Assembly (NCBI GenBank): GCA_012934845.2
Contig: WNNJ02003583.1
Coordinates: forward strand, 124,001-188,000
DNA: 64,000 nt
Reading direction: 5' to 3'
From: Pomphorhynchus laevis
Lineage: Eukaryota > Acanthocephala > Palaeacanthocephala > Echinorhynchida > Pomphorhynchidae
In this document: one piece after another, positions 1 to 8,847 of the stretch
Numbering within the stretch: the first letter of the stretch is position 1
Layout of the letters: the number at the start of each line of letters is the position of its first letter
The notes under the pieces: model-generated
Told to the model about the DNA's origin: nothing
The model's input: only the letters and a program-made list of their open reading frames with translations
Database searches by the model: none
Program-made: the position numbers and the translations under genes

Positions 1-144
1 GATATTATTGAAGAGGGATGGATTATTATCAGGAAGAATGGTTGCTAGGATAGACCTGAAAGCAGATACATCATCATCGAGGCGACATTGAGGAGAAGCA
101 GATTCGGAAACCTTTAAATTAGATATAATAATGCATCGATCGCG

Positions 145-1046
145 CTAAGGAAAACGATTACGTAGTGATGGACGGACAGACCTGGTAGTAGAGGCAAAAG
201 AGCAGATAAACGTGGGAATGACAGGGGTGCTAAGTGAAGATTTAAGATAGTTTGGAGCATGTGTGACAGGAGTGGAGTGTTGAATCGGTTGATCGGAGAT
301 GTTACTGGAGGTGATTTTATCGGAAGGATGTAAATTATTGATAGGTGATACGGTTGGAGCATATGTGGCAGAAGTGGATTGTTGAATAGGTTGAACGGAG
401 ATGTTACTGGAGATAATTTTGACGGAAGGATGTAAATTATTGAGAAGTGATACGGTGGAGGTAGAGTAAGGAGTATGTGAAGAGAAGAAAGAGGTATGAG
501 ATGTATTTAGATGTGGGGATGAATAGGAAAAATGAGGTACGAGATGAAGGCCTTTACTGTTTGCATTGTTAGGAAGATGAAGATTAAGGGAAGTTTTATC
601 CGTAGTTAAAGGAGGAGTGTGTGTGAGAGTAGTTTCAAAAACGGGTTTCATATATGACGAATGAGTAAGTAAGCAAACGGATGACGACGATAGCTTGGAA
701 GATATGTTGTCGTTTGTTGATGTTTCATGTATAAGAGCGGTCTGAGTCGACTGAGAGATATCATCAAGTTCATTTATTGAGCACAACTCTGTTTCGTTAG
801 CGTTCAGAACGTCTTCACCGTCTAAGTGTTCATTCTTCATTAGCTTACCTACGAGGGCAGCACAACAGAAGCCGCAGAGGAAATTCCGATTTGAAACGTT
901 GTCCTCGTCAGTAAAAGGAATGGCAACGTGAGTACAAACATTGCAGTTCTTGTTGTCGCATTCAATTTGCTTTTCGATGTAAGCTTCCTTGACGGACTTG
1001 AGTTGCTGGCTTACATTTTTAGTAATCTTTCTCTTTGAAATAATAC
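145..1046 (-). pseudogene. CR1-like LINE ORF1 with PHD-like zinc finger (A1)
   Basis: The reading frame is open from about 1046 down to a stop at 145. The N-terminal part has a Cys/His cluster (C-x4-C-x2-C-x2-H followed about 20 residues later by CGFC) resembling the PHD/ESTERASE-class zinc fingers of CR1 ORF1 proteins, which bind nucleic acid or mediate self-association. The middle is a long Ser/Thr/Pro-rich low-complexity region, with an internal duplication around NNLHPS. The stop falls inside a stretch conserved with other copies (RFP-stop-RDRC against RFPSRDRC), and homology continues past it to position 1, so this ORF1 is broken. No ATG is present in frame before the zinc finger; the first is at 840. 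Confidence 0.65.
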
Positions 1047-1168
1047 AATGTTAATTAGGTATATAATCAAGAATGTTTAAACTCCGTTAGTCTGCAAGTC
1101 GTTAGTTGTAAGTAGCGAGCGGATGTCGTCGATGGTTGTCAATAATTGTCAAGCGGATGGTCGTCGAT

Positions 1169-1283
1169 GGTTGTCGTCGAAGGTTGTCGTCGAAGGTTGT
1201 CGTCGAAGGTTGTCGTCGAAGGTTGTCGTCGAAGGTTGTCGTCGAAGGTTGTCGTCGAAGGTTGTCGTCGAAGGTTGTCGTCG
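1169..1283 (-). repeat. 13-bp tandem array in LINE leader
   Basis: Eight full copies and one partial copy of GGTTGTCGTCGAA (plus-strand reading) lie upstream of ORF1 on the minus strand. Tandem arrays in LINE 5' leaders often act as internal promoters; that role here is inference. A more degenerate version occurs in the leader of the sister copy at 42.2-42.33 kb. Confidence 0.85.
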
Positions 1284-1504
1284 TTTTTATTGTAATTTGC
1301 GGAATAATCTGGAATGTATGTATAATATATCCCAAATTTTCATAGAGTGGCTGCGTCAAGAGTATCTGGTTCGAGAGCCAACTGTTCTGGTATGAGGAAC
1401 TTCTCCGTAGTCACCAATTGTCAAATAAATTGACGTAGACCAAAAGATGGCTTTATTTGGCAATCTACAACAAACAAAACGTTTATAGTTATAATGTCAT
1501 ATCA
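1284..1504. other. Unassigned AT-rich stretch
   Basis: No coding signal was found. It includes a short imperfect fold-back around 1420-1485 (caaataaa...tttatttg) that could be a remnant of a small element, but I could not assign it. Confidence 0.3.
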
Positions 1505-1625
1505 AGGCCGAGGGAGATGAGAACATTATATAGAGCCTTGTCACGAGAAATGAGTAGGTCGTTGTAAACTTTCATGCAGGCGATTTATGTGGAGTGATTA
1601 GATCGGAAATCGGATTGGAAAGGAT
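1505..1625 (-). pseudogene. CR1-like LINE RT fragment
   Basis: About 110 bp on the minus strand match the RT region of the CR1-like copy at 62.52-62.63 kb (residues around IACMKVYNDLLISRDKALY, just before RT motif A). It is an isolated piece with no flanking LINE sequence. Confidence 0.7.
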
Positions 1626-1745
1626 TGTACATATTAGATTAAAATCTAATCATTATTTAAAATGTACAGTGTTAACACTGTAAATGTACAAAATTTACAG
1701 TGTTAATAACAACGTCGGTGCTTCAAACAATTTCCAAAATCAAAC
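1626..1745. repeat. Palindromic AT-rich junction
   Basis: Contains the palindromes ATTAGATTAAAATCTAAT and ACAGTGTTAACACTGT, followed by a further ACAGTGTTAA half. They lie between the RT fragment and the next LINE. Possibly the remains of a foldback or MITE-like element; function unknown. Confidence 0.4.
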
Positions 1746-1749
1746 GAGT

Positions 1750-3990
1750 TTTCCATGGAATATGGACGATCTTGCAAGTAATTAGTTGATTACTACTACC
1801 ATTCTCGACAACAAGGTTAGTGTTTTAACTTCTGATGATGTACTGGGAGCGGGGGTACTCTCCCCAATCCACAATCCTAAAAATCCGATTATAATTACAC
1901 TTACACAGCCTCAAGAAAGACACAAGTTGTTCAATATTTTTCTTCGTACTTTCGTAATCAATTACACTAATCGAGTTGTGTTTAAATCTGTAAAATTATA
2001 TGAAACTGAAATAAAAGTCTCCTTCGCAACTAGTGATCTTGCAAAGAAGTACGAGCCTTTTTTCAATCCCAAACTAAAGCATTTTGGCACTATTCAATTA
2101 AATCCTACACAGGCTTCCCTGAATATCAATAATAGTCCTCCACATCAGGAGGATAAGGATGTGGAATCTCTAAAAAAGATCTTCAAACTATATAGTTTCA
2201 GGCAAGTCATGAGTAAAAATGGCTTTAATCTTCCGATAGCGTTCTGTTCCTCCTTTGTGGGCCATGCAGAGGTTCTTGATAAGTCTGTATTCAACCCATT
2301 TTCTAGGGTACAATATAAAGTTCACAATACTCGATGCCGACGACCTCACCTACCCCCACTGCAATGTGTGTCATCAGTGTGGACACTGGGGCTCTAATTG
2401 CTCTCGTAAAAAAACGTGTGGAGTCTGCAGCCACGACTCCTGCGAAAGCCTAATGTTGGGGGTGAAATGTGGAGCTCAACCCCTCCGCTCCAATTGTGGT
2501 AATGACCACACAGCGTGATCCCGTAAATGCTATTTCTTTAAGAAATACAGGAACAGTTTTGCTCCTACAGCTCAGGCCAAGAAAGATTCTGCAAGCTTTT
2601 CTACAGCGGCCTCACGCATGTCCGATAAAGACATCTCCACATTATAGATTCCAACAAGAAATCTGTTTTAAAACAAATGGAAGTGATAGCGGCCGGTATT
2701 AAGGCGGCATTATATTCCTCTCCAGCCGTTCCAGTACAACGAGCCGTGCCTGAGTCCAAAAAGAGGGGGCCTCGGCCCATGCTGTACCCCTATCAAGATC
2801 GGTAAGCTTTTAAAGGATAAGGTCACAAGCGCCTCATCGGGAAATGAAGATAATGCCCATGGGCAAGTGCCCACTCTGGATAGCGTTAGTGGTGGAGTGA
2901 GAACCCTTCTGTCTCTAGCTCTGTCTAATGTTGCGGCAATCCCATACAGCTGACTTATACAATGCAGAGTATTCGTGAGCCTTTTTCACTAAATATCCTT
3001 CAGTGAAATTCGGGAGGAGCTTCTGCCCTTAGACTTCTATCTGGTAGAGATGCAGATGTTATAGTCCTTCAGGAGACGCGGTCTATCCGACTCCCCAGGA
3101 GTACTGCTGTATACCTATCGATTCTTTTATGAAGACGACCCTGTTTCGCGTCAGTTCTACCCTATTATAGGTGTGCCTCAAGGCTTCCTTCTCTCCTATC
3201 TTATATCTTGCTGCCTGTATTTAAATCTTTAAAATATTTAAACGCGAACAACGTCTAGTAGTATACGCTGATGATACCACAGGCCTGTTTTCTCGACGCA
3301 GCTGCAAAGACGTAGTCTCGAACATCCGCCGTTTCTTTTTAAGATTAAAAGACCAGTTACCCAATTCCAATCTTATTTTAAACTCCGCCAAATCGCAGGT
3401 GGTTGTTTTTTATGGCGCCCCTGCAACAAAGCAAAATCTTAAGAGATTAGCACTCTCGACCCTCTCCTCCATTTTAATTAATCAACCCCTCCCTGTCTTC
3501 ACGAGTCGATTAAAATACCTGGGAGTCACCGTTACGGTGAACTGATCAGCGAAATCCGACCCAGATAAACTTAAACATATCCTGAAGAGAACTAGATGGG
3601 CTTTAAAACGGACCCAGCATATGTCATTGAAAGGGAAAACTCAGGTGCGCCTCTGTTGTCACTAGGTCTATCTCGGGATTAGTCCTTTTCTCTAGAGGAC
3701 GTCCCCCAGAGCAAAGGCTAAGGTTTCTCAAGCTCTTCGTCTTTCGATTACCCAGCATAGTCCGCTTCGATTGGACTCTTCTGGGGGGGTGATTTACCCC
3801 GGGTGGTTAGACGAAGGGATGCGTGCTGGATTGGCTGTGGGGCTCAGATCCCACTGGACCTGATGCCATGATGGTAGAAGACATCAGCAGAAGAGTCAGG
3901 AAGTTGTTATGGCTTGTTTTCTTCCTTTGCTTATTTAAATTGACTCATTTATCCATGTATTATATTGCCTAGGAAAATCTTTATTATTAT
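1750..3990 (+). mobile_element. Jockey/I-like LINE copy J1, internally deleted
   Basis: ORF1 with zinc knuckles is followed at about 2963 by the start of ORF2 endonuclease (NILQ-stop-NSGGASALRLLSGRDADVIVLQ). Near 3100 the sequence jumps from the endonuclease start directly into the RT palm (about 1.6 kb missing relative to the copy at 42.5-45.9 kb). RT motif C reads VVYADDTTGLFS. The 3' end lies near 3990. Clade is inferred from the triple CCHC ORF1 plus APE-type endonuclease layout of the Jockey/I/R1 group. Confidence 0.75.
1786..2518 (+). pseudogene. Jockey/I-like LINE ORF1 (gag-like, CCHC knuckles)
   Basis: Two overlapping frames (1786-2397 and 2255-2518) cover one ancestral ORF1, with a frameshift near 2330. 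The first part has the RRM-like region of Jockey/I ORF1 proteins (KLYETEIKVSFATSDLAKKY). The second has knuckles CNVCHQCGHWGSNC and CGVC...HDSC, which in this group bind the element RNA. The copy at 42.7-43.4 kb retains the third knuckle (CSNCSGDHPARSRKC); here it has degenerated to SNCGNDHTA before a stop. Confidence 0.7.
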
Positions 3991-4226
3991 GATTAGATTA
4001 AGATAGATAAACGTTGATCTGTATTAAGATAAGGCGCTCTAAGAGCTTGGAAAGAGTAGGGAGGAGTGAAATCGGGCGATAGCTAGAAGGAAGTGAGGAG
4101 TCGAGCGATTGTTTATTAAAGAGGGAACGAACGATGGCGGATTTTCAATGTGGTGGAAAGATAGGACTGCGGTTGGACGAGTTAAACAAGGTGGTGAGGA
4201 AATGGCAAATCGATGATCATATGGAT

Positions 4227-5659
4227 TTAAGTATGGATTAGGCAGGGGATTGGCAGGTGAGGTTTGTTGGGCAAGGATATGATGACAGATGAGACTTCGG
4301 CAGGTGAGACAGGGAGAATATGAAAGAGTTCCAGGAGGATCAGGCGAGGCGAGTAGCCGTGAGATGGAACCGAGACGAGGTTGTGAGAGAACAGCGTGGA
4401 TACTTTGATCTGAAGAAATGACGAGTAATCATGGGGATTGATGTTGCAAGACGAAGAGGTGCGAGAAAGGATTGACTTAAAAGTATGCCAGAGAGACTTG
4501 GAGTTTAATGAAGTGTTGATTTTACGCTGCCAGTAGGAGTTGCGTTTGGTACGTAGTAGGTGGAGATGAAACCGTCGAAAAGAAAGATAGAAATCACGAA
4601 AGGACGGAGTGAGCGAGAGGATATCACGTCTGAGAGAGCGGTGATAGACTCTTAAAGCATGACAGAGTTGACGCTTGGAGAGTAGGCATTGGATGTCAAA
4701 GCATGGGGCACGGTGCAAGCGACGGTGAGGGTGAGGCTTGAAGGGCACGGAAAGATCGAGAGTGGATGTGAGTTCAGAGTCGAAAAGAAAGGCAAGATCG
4801 TGAGGAGAGGATGATGTTATTGTGTGAGAAGATAGAGATGATATAAGTAAGGCGGAGTTGAGAAGAGGGAGGTCAAGTTTTCTCCAAGGGCGACGTAGGA
4901 TGGTAGGTGTGTGAAGCTGGGAGTGGTTGGAAGTGAGATCAAGGGTGACGAGAAAGTGATCGGATAGATCAGGATCGGAAATGAACAGTGAGGTGTAGGC
5001 AGCAAAATGATCGGGGACAGCGATGATATCGATTGCCCCACCAAGTATATGTGTTGGGGCAGTGGAGATTAGTTTGTAATTGTAGTTGGATATAATGTTG
5101 ATGAACCGGATGGAATCTGTGGAAGAGGGGCGGTCTAGGCGGATATTGAAGTCGCCTAGAACGAGTGAAGGGATTGAATACAAAGAACAATGAGATAGGA
5201 GGTCAGCGAGTTTGGTAAAAAATAAAACTGTAGTAGCTAATGAACCAGGACGGTATACAATGGCGATATCTAAAGTGATCGTGCTAGAAGATCGACAAGT
5301 GAGCAATTCAAAAAAGCAAGGACTGAAAGGGGGAGTGATTTTGCGAAGAGACGCGGGGTGACGGGCGAATGTGACGATGCCGTCATGATTAGAGAATTTA
5401 GAACGGGATGAGCTGAGGAGCGGGCGGATACGACTAGTGAGGAACCGGCAGAGAGCAGTCGGCTAATGGAGAGGTCGTCGTAATCTGAGTGCCAGGATTC
5501 GATGATACATAAGAGATCGATGAATTGCTTGGTGAATAGGTTGAGGATAAGATATGATTTATTGAGAATAGATCTAGTGTTGAGGAGGCCGAGGCGGAAA
5601 CCGTGTGTGGTGGTGTAAGGGTCTAGCGGAAAATACACATAGGGGAGATGAAGCGCCAT
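4227..5659 (-). pseudogene. CR1-like LINE ORF2 endonuclease domain (B2)
   Basis: APE-type endonuclease that would nick target DNA for target-primed reverse transcription. Visible motifs: GFRLGLLNTRSILNK and CIIESWHSD in the upstream frame (5659-5270), then IAIVYRPGS, VLGDFNIRLDRPSS, AIDIIAVPDH and DLSDHFLVTLDL in the frame 5306-4227. At least one frameshift separates the two frames. The domain is followed by the usual basic linker towards RT. Confidence 0.75.
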
Positions 5660-6760
5660 CGAATTTTAGGGCGGGTGTGGACAACTTTAAAATTTCCGTC
5701 AATGTTTCGGATGGAGAGAGATGTTTCGCCGTTTTCCTCGCGACGGCGTTTTTCGATGCGGACAGAATACAGTTGAGCGATTTTAGAGAGGGTGCGATCG
5801 GGGAAAATTCGAGTGGTTGAAGATGACATGAGTTAAAATTGTTGAGAGAGGACAGAGTACGCGTGAGAGTGATGCTTGAAAACAATTTTCAGGAGAGGGG
5901 GCTTAGAAGAATTAGATTAAGAAGATTTGTTTAGGAGGAAAAATGTGACAGGAGAGATGTCCTTGAAAAACGATGGTTTATCCGCAGAAACTAGATACAA
6001 GAAGATGGATCTGAAGGCGGAAACATCGTGGTCGAGACGTGCTTGTGGAAATAAGGAGACGGAAGGAGTGATCTTAGTGACGATGTCGCAACGATCGCGA
6101 GAAGGAAAGCATTTCCGTTAAGGAGGATGAGTGACGTGAGTGGGTCAGATCACGATTGGAGAGCTGGCAGTTGAGGATATGGAGGGGATTGGTTTGACGA
6201 CGGGAGACAGAGGATAATGATAATTAAGAAGGTGGCAAGCGATGTGAGGAAAGGTTATCAGTTGAAGGATCGTGGAAGTTGGTGGATGTGATTTTGATTG
6301 ATGGATGTAGTTGGTGGATGGATTATTGAGTAGTTGATTGATGGATGTAGATCCTCCAACTTCCACGATCATTCAGTTGAATGATCGTGGAAGTTGGTGG
6401 ATGTGAGGAAAGGTTATCAGTTGAAGGATCGTGGAAGTTGGAGAGCTGGCAGTTGAGGATATGGGGGTGTCGGGGAGTTAACATTACATGGGACGTGAAA
6501 ATGTATATGTTGGCAGGGTCGGCGGGTGGAGAAAGGACATCGGAAACGACGGGGGTAGTTTGAGTGGACGTGTTGGATGTTGACGTGTGCTTATTGGTGA
6601 GGTTGCGGTTTATCTTGTTGGCACAAAACCACAGGAAGTATTCGTTAGACTTATTGTTGTCGCAGGCGATTGCTGTCCAGACGCTACAGTCGTGTGTCGA
6701 GCACTGTACTTGCTGTTGTGCATAGTTGATGTCGTTCTTTAATGTTATTTACGTTCTCCC
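5605..6760 (-). pseudogene. CR1-like LINE ORF1 (B2)
   Basis: Pieces in several frames. The zinc finger reads QCSTHDCSVWTAIACDNN...YFLWFCANK, and its first Cys of the CGFC pair is lost relative to the copy at 59.9 kb. The C-terminal part contains TTRIFPDRTLSKIAQL, RIEKRRREENGETSLSIRN and VVHTRPK, a signature shared by all CR1-like ORF1 copies here. Codon frames change at least three times, and a local inverted duplication sits in the linker (6351-6402). Confidence 0.65.
6351..6402. repeat. Inverted repeat, 25-bp arms
   Basis: Arms ATCCTCCAACTTCCACGATC... and its complement lie back to back with a 2-bp centre and one mismatch. The neighbouring block around 6240-6290 recurs at 6400-6440, so this is a local inverted and direct duplication inside the LINE ORF1. 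Confidence 0.8.
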
Positions 6761-6883
6761 ATTAACGTCCTTGTGAGTTCAAGCTATTAGATTTGATATT
6801 GCAACTGAAGGGCGAGCGCAGCGAGACGATTTATCTGAGCTTATCGAGAGATTAAGCTCAATCCGCGAGTGTAGCGAGCAGAA

Positions 6884-6963
6884 TTGACAGGAAAAGTCTG
6901 GGACTGAAAGGAAACATCTGGCACTGACAGAAAAAATCTTGAACTGACAGGAAAAATCTGGAA
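6884..6963. repeat. 20-bp tandem repeat, four copies
   Basis: Four diverged copies of a 20-bp unit close to ACTGACAGGAAAAATCTGGA. It lies just beyond the 5' end of the CR1-like copy, followed at about 6990-7065 by a partial unit of the 147-bp satellite seen at 12.8-15.8 kb. Confidence 0.75.
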
Positions 6964-7119
6964 TGTATATATTTATCTCACAAACTTTTTTATATGGCTC
7001 ATTCCGGGCAGCAAAGAATCACTGTCCTGTTTGATTAGTAACTTTGATTTTGTGTAAAATATTCATGCAACATTAATGTAAAATATTCATAGCCTGACGT
7101 CAAGCCTCGCTACCTGTTA

Positions 7120-7560
7120 AGATGAGTGGGCTGGGTGTTTTGCGTGCGGAAGAGTTATCTATACTGGCCTTTTGTTCATCTGTTTCGCGCACGAAGGACT
7201 TAACTGCGCTATTAATCCCAGAGCTTTTTGGCAAATCGCTCAGGCAATAGTAACCTTAACTACCAAACGGCGTCAGAGAGTTGGACCACTAAATTTGACC
7301 TGACTGTTCCAACGGATAAAACCTTGCAAAAACGTTGGACAGCCCCATTGTTTGATAAGGAATTCCGACACCTGGCAGCTTCATGCGCCTTTCCCAAAGA
7401 TCGGGCCCGCTTGCTAGCCGCGTCTACCAGATGGTCTGGTGCATTGCTTAATGCCCTACCGATAGCTTCGAGGGCACAAAACTAGACGACAGTTCAATCT
7501 GTCTTGCATCAGCCTTCCGCCTCGGTATTCTCAACTCGATTTCATTAGAACTCATGTAAG
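7120..7560 (+). pseudogene. Non-LTR RT post-palm fragment (family M)
   Basis: Translated pieces GLGVLRAEELSILAFCSSV, TLQKRWTAPLF, RARLLAASTRWSGALLNALP and LDDSSICLASAFRLGIL match the region between RT and endonuclease in a group of invertebrate LINE-like ORFs (pattern recognised from RARLLA...SG.WL.ALP and LDD...A..LRLG). Two stops and a frameshift break it. The piece at 13.47-13.9 kb looks like the next C-terminal segment of the same family. Confidence 0.6.
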
Positions 7561-7686
7561 TTTTTATTTTACTGTTTATACAAAAGTAGTTATTACCTTA
7601 TTTAAATCAAAGTAAACTCTAATGTTACCTTTTATTTTTTTTGTAATATTATTTATTAAAAAAGAAAAGTTAATTTACAGAAATTA

Positions 7687-7704
7687 GGTTCCCGTAAACG
7701 GGCC
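7687..7704 (-). promoter_or_regulatory. 3' hairpin of R2-type LINE (Ra)
   Basis: Sense GGCCCGTTTACGGGAACC. CCCG pairs with CGGG and GG with CC, with an AA bulge. In other copies the loop-closing bases are A and C; here they are G and C, extending the stem. Confidence 0.65.
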
Positions 7705-8847
7705 TATAAATGAGATTTATTGTCAGGAAAGATTGGATGTCTTCTACTTGATCGCGGCATTCGCAGACATAGTGAAGAAGCACGTGCAATCGAGAAGCTA
7801 ATCTTGCGTTTAAGGTGAACCAATACATCACTATATTTTTCTGATTTTAACCTCGATGATATCGAGGCAATGTCCTTGAGTAGCTTAAGAGCTCGCGGTC
7901 CAACTCCTCCTGATGATGAAAAAATTAATGGTATAAACTTGCTTTCTTCCACACTGACAATTCTTTCATTGTATTTGCTGTTTTTGCGATTTTCATTATA
8001 TACAAAGGCGGCGAGAGGCGAACTGCTGGCATATGACGGAGCATGTAATGAAAAAACATTGACGTCAAAAAACGTCCGCTCATATCGATTGTCCTGTAGT
8101 CCATAACATGAAATGTCTAGGCGCGCATTGTTATTTTTTGTTGTTGAATTATTCATGAATTCTAAGCTGTCTGGAATATTTTGCAAAGTTGGTTCGACTT
8201 CGACGCCGTGGCATATCTCTGATAATGCATAAGCGATCGTGTTCCGAATATCGTTGTGACGGATTATTGGTACACCACCGCGTGTACATGATAATGCGTG
8301 AATAATGCCATTTGTTGTACAACATATACATGTTTTTTTTGTTTAGATCTGGTGGATTCCATCCATATCTGGAACATATGGCATCCCTAAATTCATAAGA
8401 ATGGAGATGAAAGTTATCAACGGCTAGAGGAAGCGCACTTAGCCATGATGAAGCGCAATTCTGAGTAGCATGGTTAATTGCATTAAATACTGCTTGTTGA
8501 GCCCTTTGTTTGACATCAATTAAACGGTTCTTGTAAACATTAATTCGTTGACAAGAAATACTTTTTATAACATCTGTTTGTACTTGTCGCAGAGTTTCTC
8601 CTGTATATTCAGAATCATAAGTATTACAGATTAGTTGTGCGTTTTCATACTCCAGTGTGGATGTGAAAATGGGGTCTAATACGACTAGACCTCCTAGTTT
8701 AAGAGGTGAGGTCAATATTGTCCACCAATCATTATTTAAGGTTCGACTTGTTAAAGATGGTAAAAGCTTGTCTTTTAGTATGGTCAACAGCGTTGACAAA
8801 TGACCGCATTCAAATGTTGTATTTCTGAAAAGTGAGTCCATTTCCAT
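7704..8847 (-). pseudogene. R2-type LINE protein, post-RT and restriction-like endonuclease (Ra)
   Basis: Two overlapping frames. The first (8847-8149) has GGLVVLDPI and ASSWLSALPL; the second (8186-7704) has the endonuclease, with RYERTFFDVNVFSLHAPS and YNENRKNSKYNERI. These carry the acidic and K-x2-K-Y residues typical of the R2-family PD-(D/E)XK fold. The segment HALSC..G..PIIRHN, part of the CCHC knuckle, is split by the frameshift near 8290. The stop codon overlaps the 3' hairpin. Confidence 0.8.

Larger units (their letters stand above)
1..1290 (-). mobile_element. CR1-like LINE copy A1, 5' end (runs off left edge)
   Basis: Read on the minus strand this is a 5' leader with tandem repeats followed by an ORF1 of the kind seen in CR1/L2-type LINEs; the ORF1 end and all of ORF2 would lie beyond the left edge. 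The same leader occurs in the minus-strand copy at 40.9-42.3 kb, and the ORF1 C-terminal part resembles the CR1-like copy at 59.7-63.8 kb. The family name is inferred from ORF architecture, not from a database match. Confidence 0.75.
4000..6765 (-). mobile_element. CR1-like LINE copy B2, lacking its 3' half
   Basis: The minus strand carries the zinc-finger end of ORF1 (about 6760-6600), the ORF1 C-terminal part (about 6120-5650), the ORF2 endonuclease (5306-4227) and the first RT segment (SSYRPISLL...LLERLIL, about 4100-4010). Homology with the plus-strand copy at 59.7-63.8 kb stops at about 4000, where the Jockey/I-like copy J1 ends, so the RT palm and 3' tail are missing. 3' loss is unusual for target-primed LINEs and implies later deletion or rearrangement. 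Confidence 0.8.

Noticed and set aside
1123-1395. 90-codon plus-strand frame with repeated VVVEGCRRRLSSK
   Set aside because: It is only the 13-bp tandem array read in frame (13 codons = three units); the array belongs to a minus-strand LINE leader.
1632-1690. Possible CRISPR-like or operator palindromes
   Set aside because: Only a few short AT palindromes in a eukaryotic repeat region, without spacing regularity.
5605-5820. 71-codon plus-strand frame
   Set aside because: Antisense to the ORF1 C-terminal signature of a CR1-like LINE.
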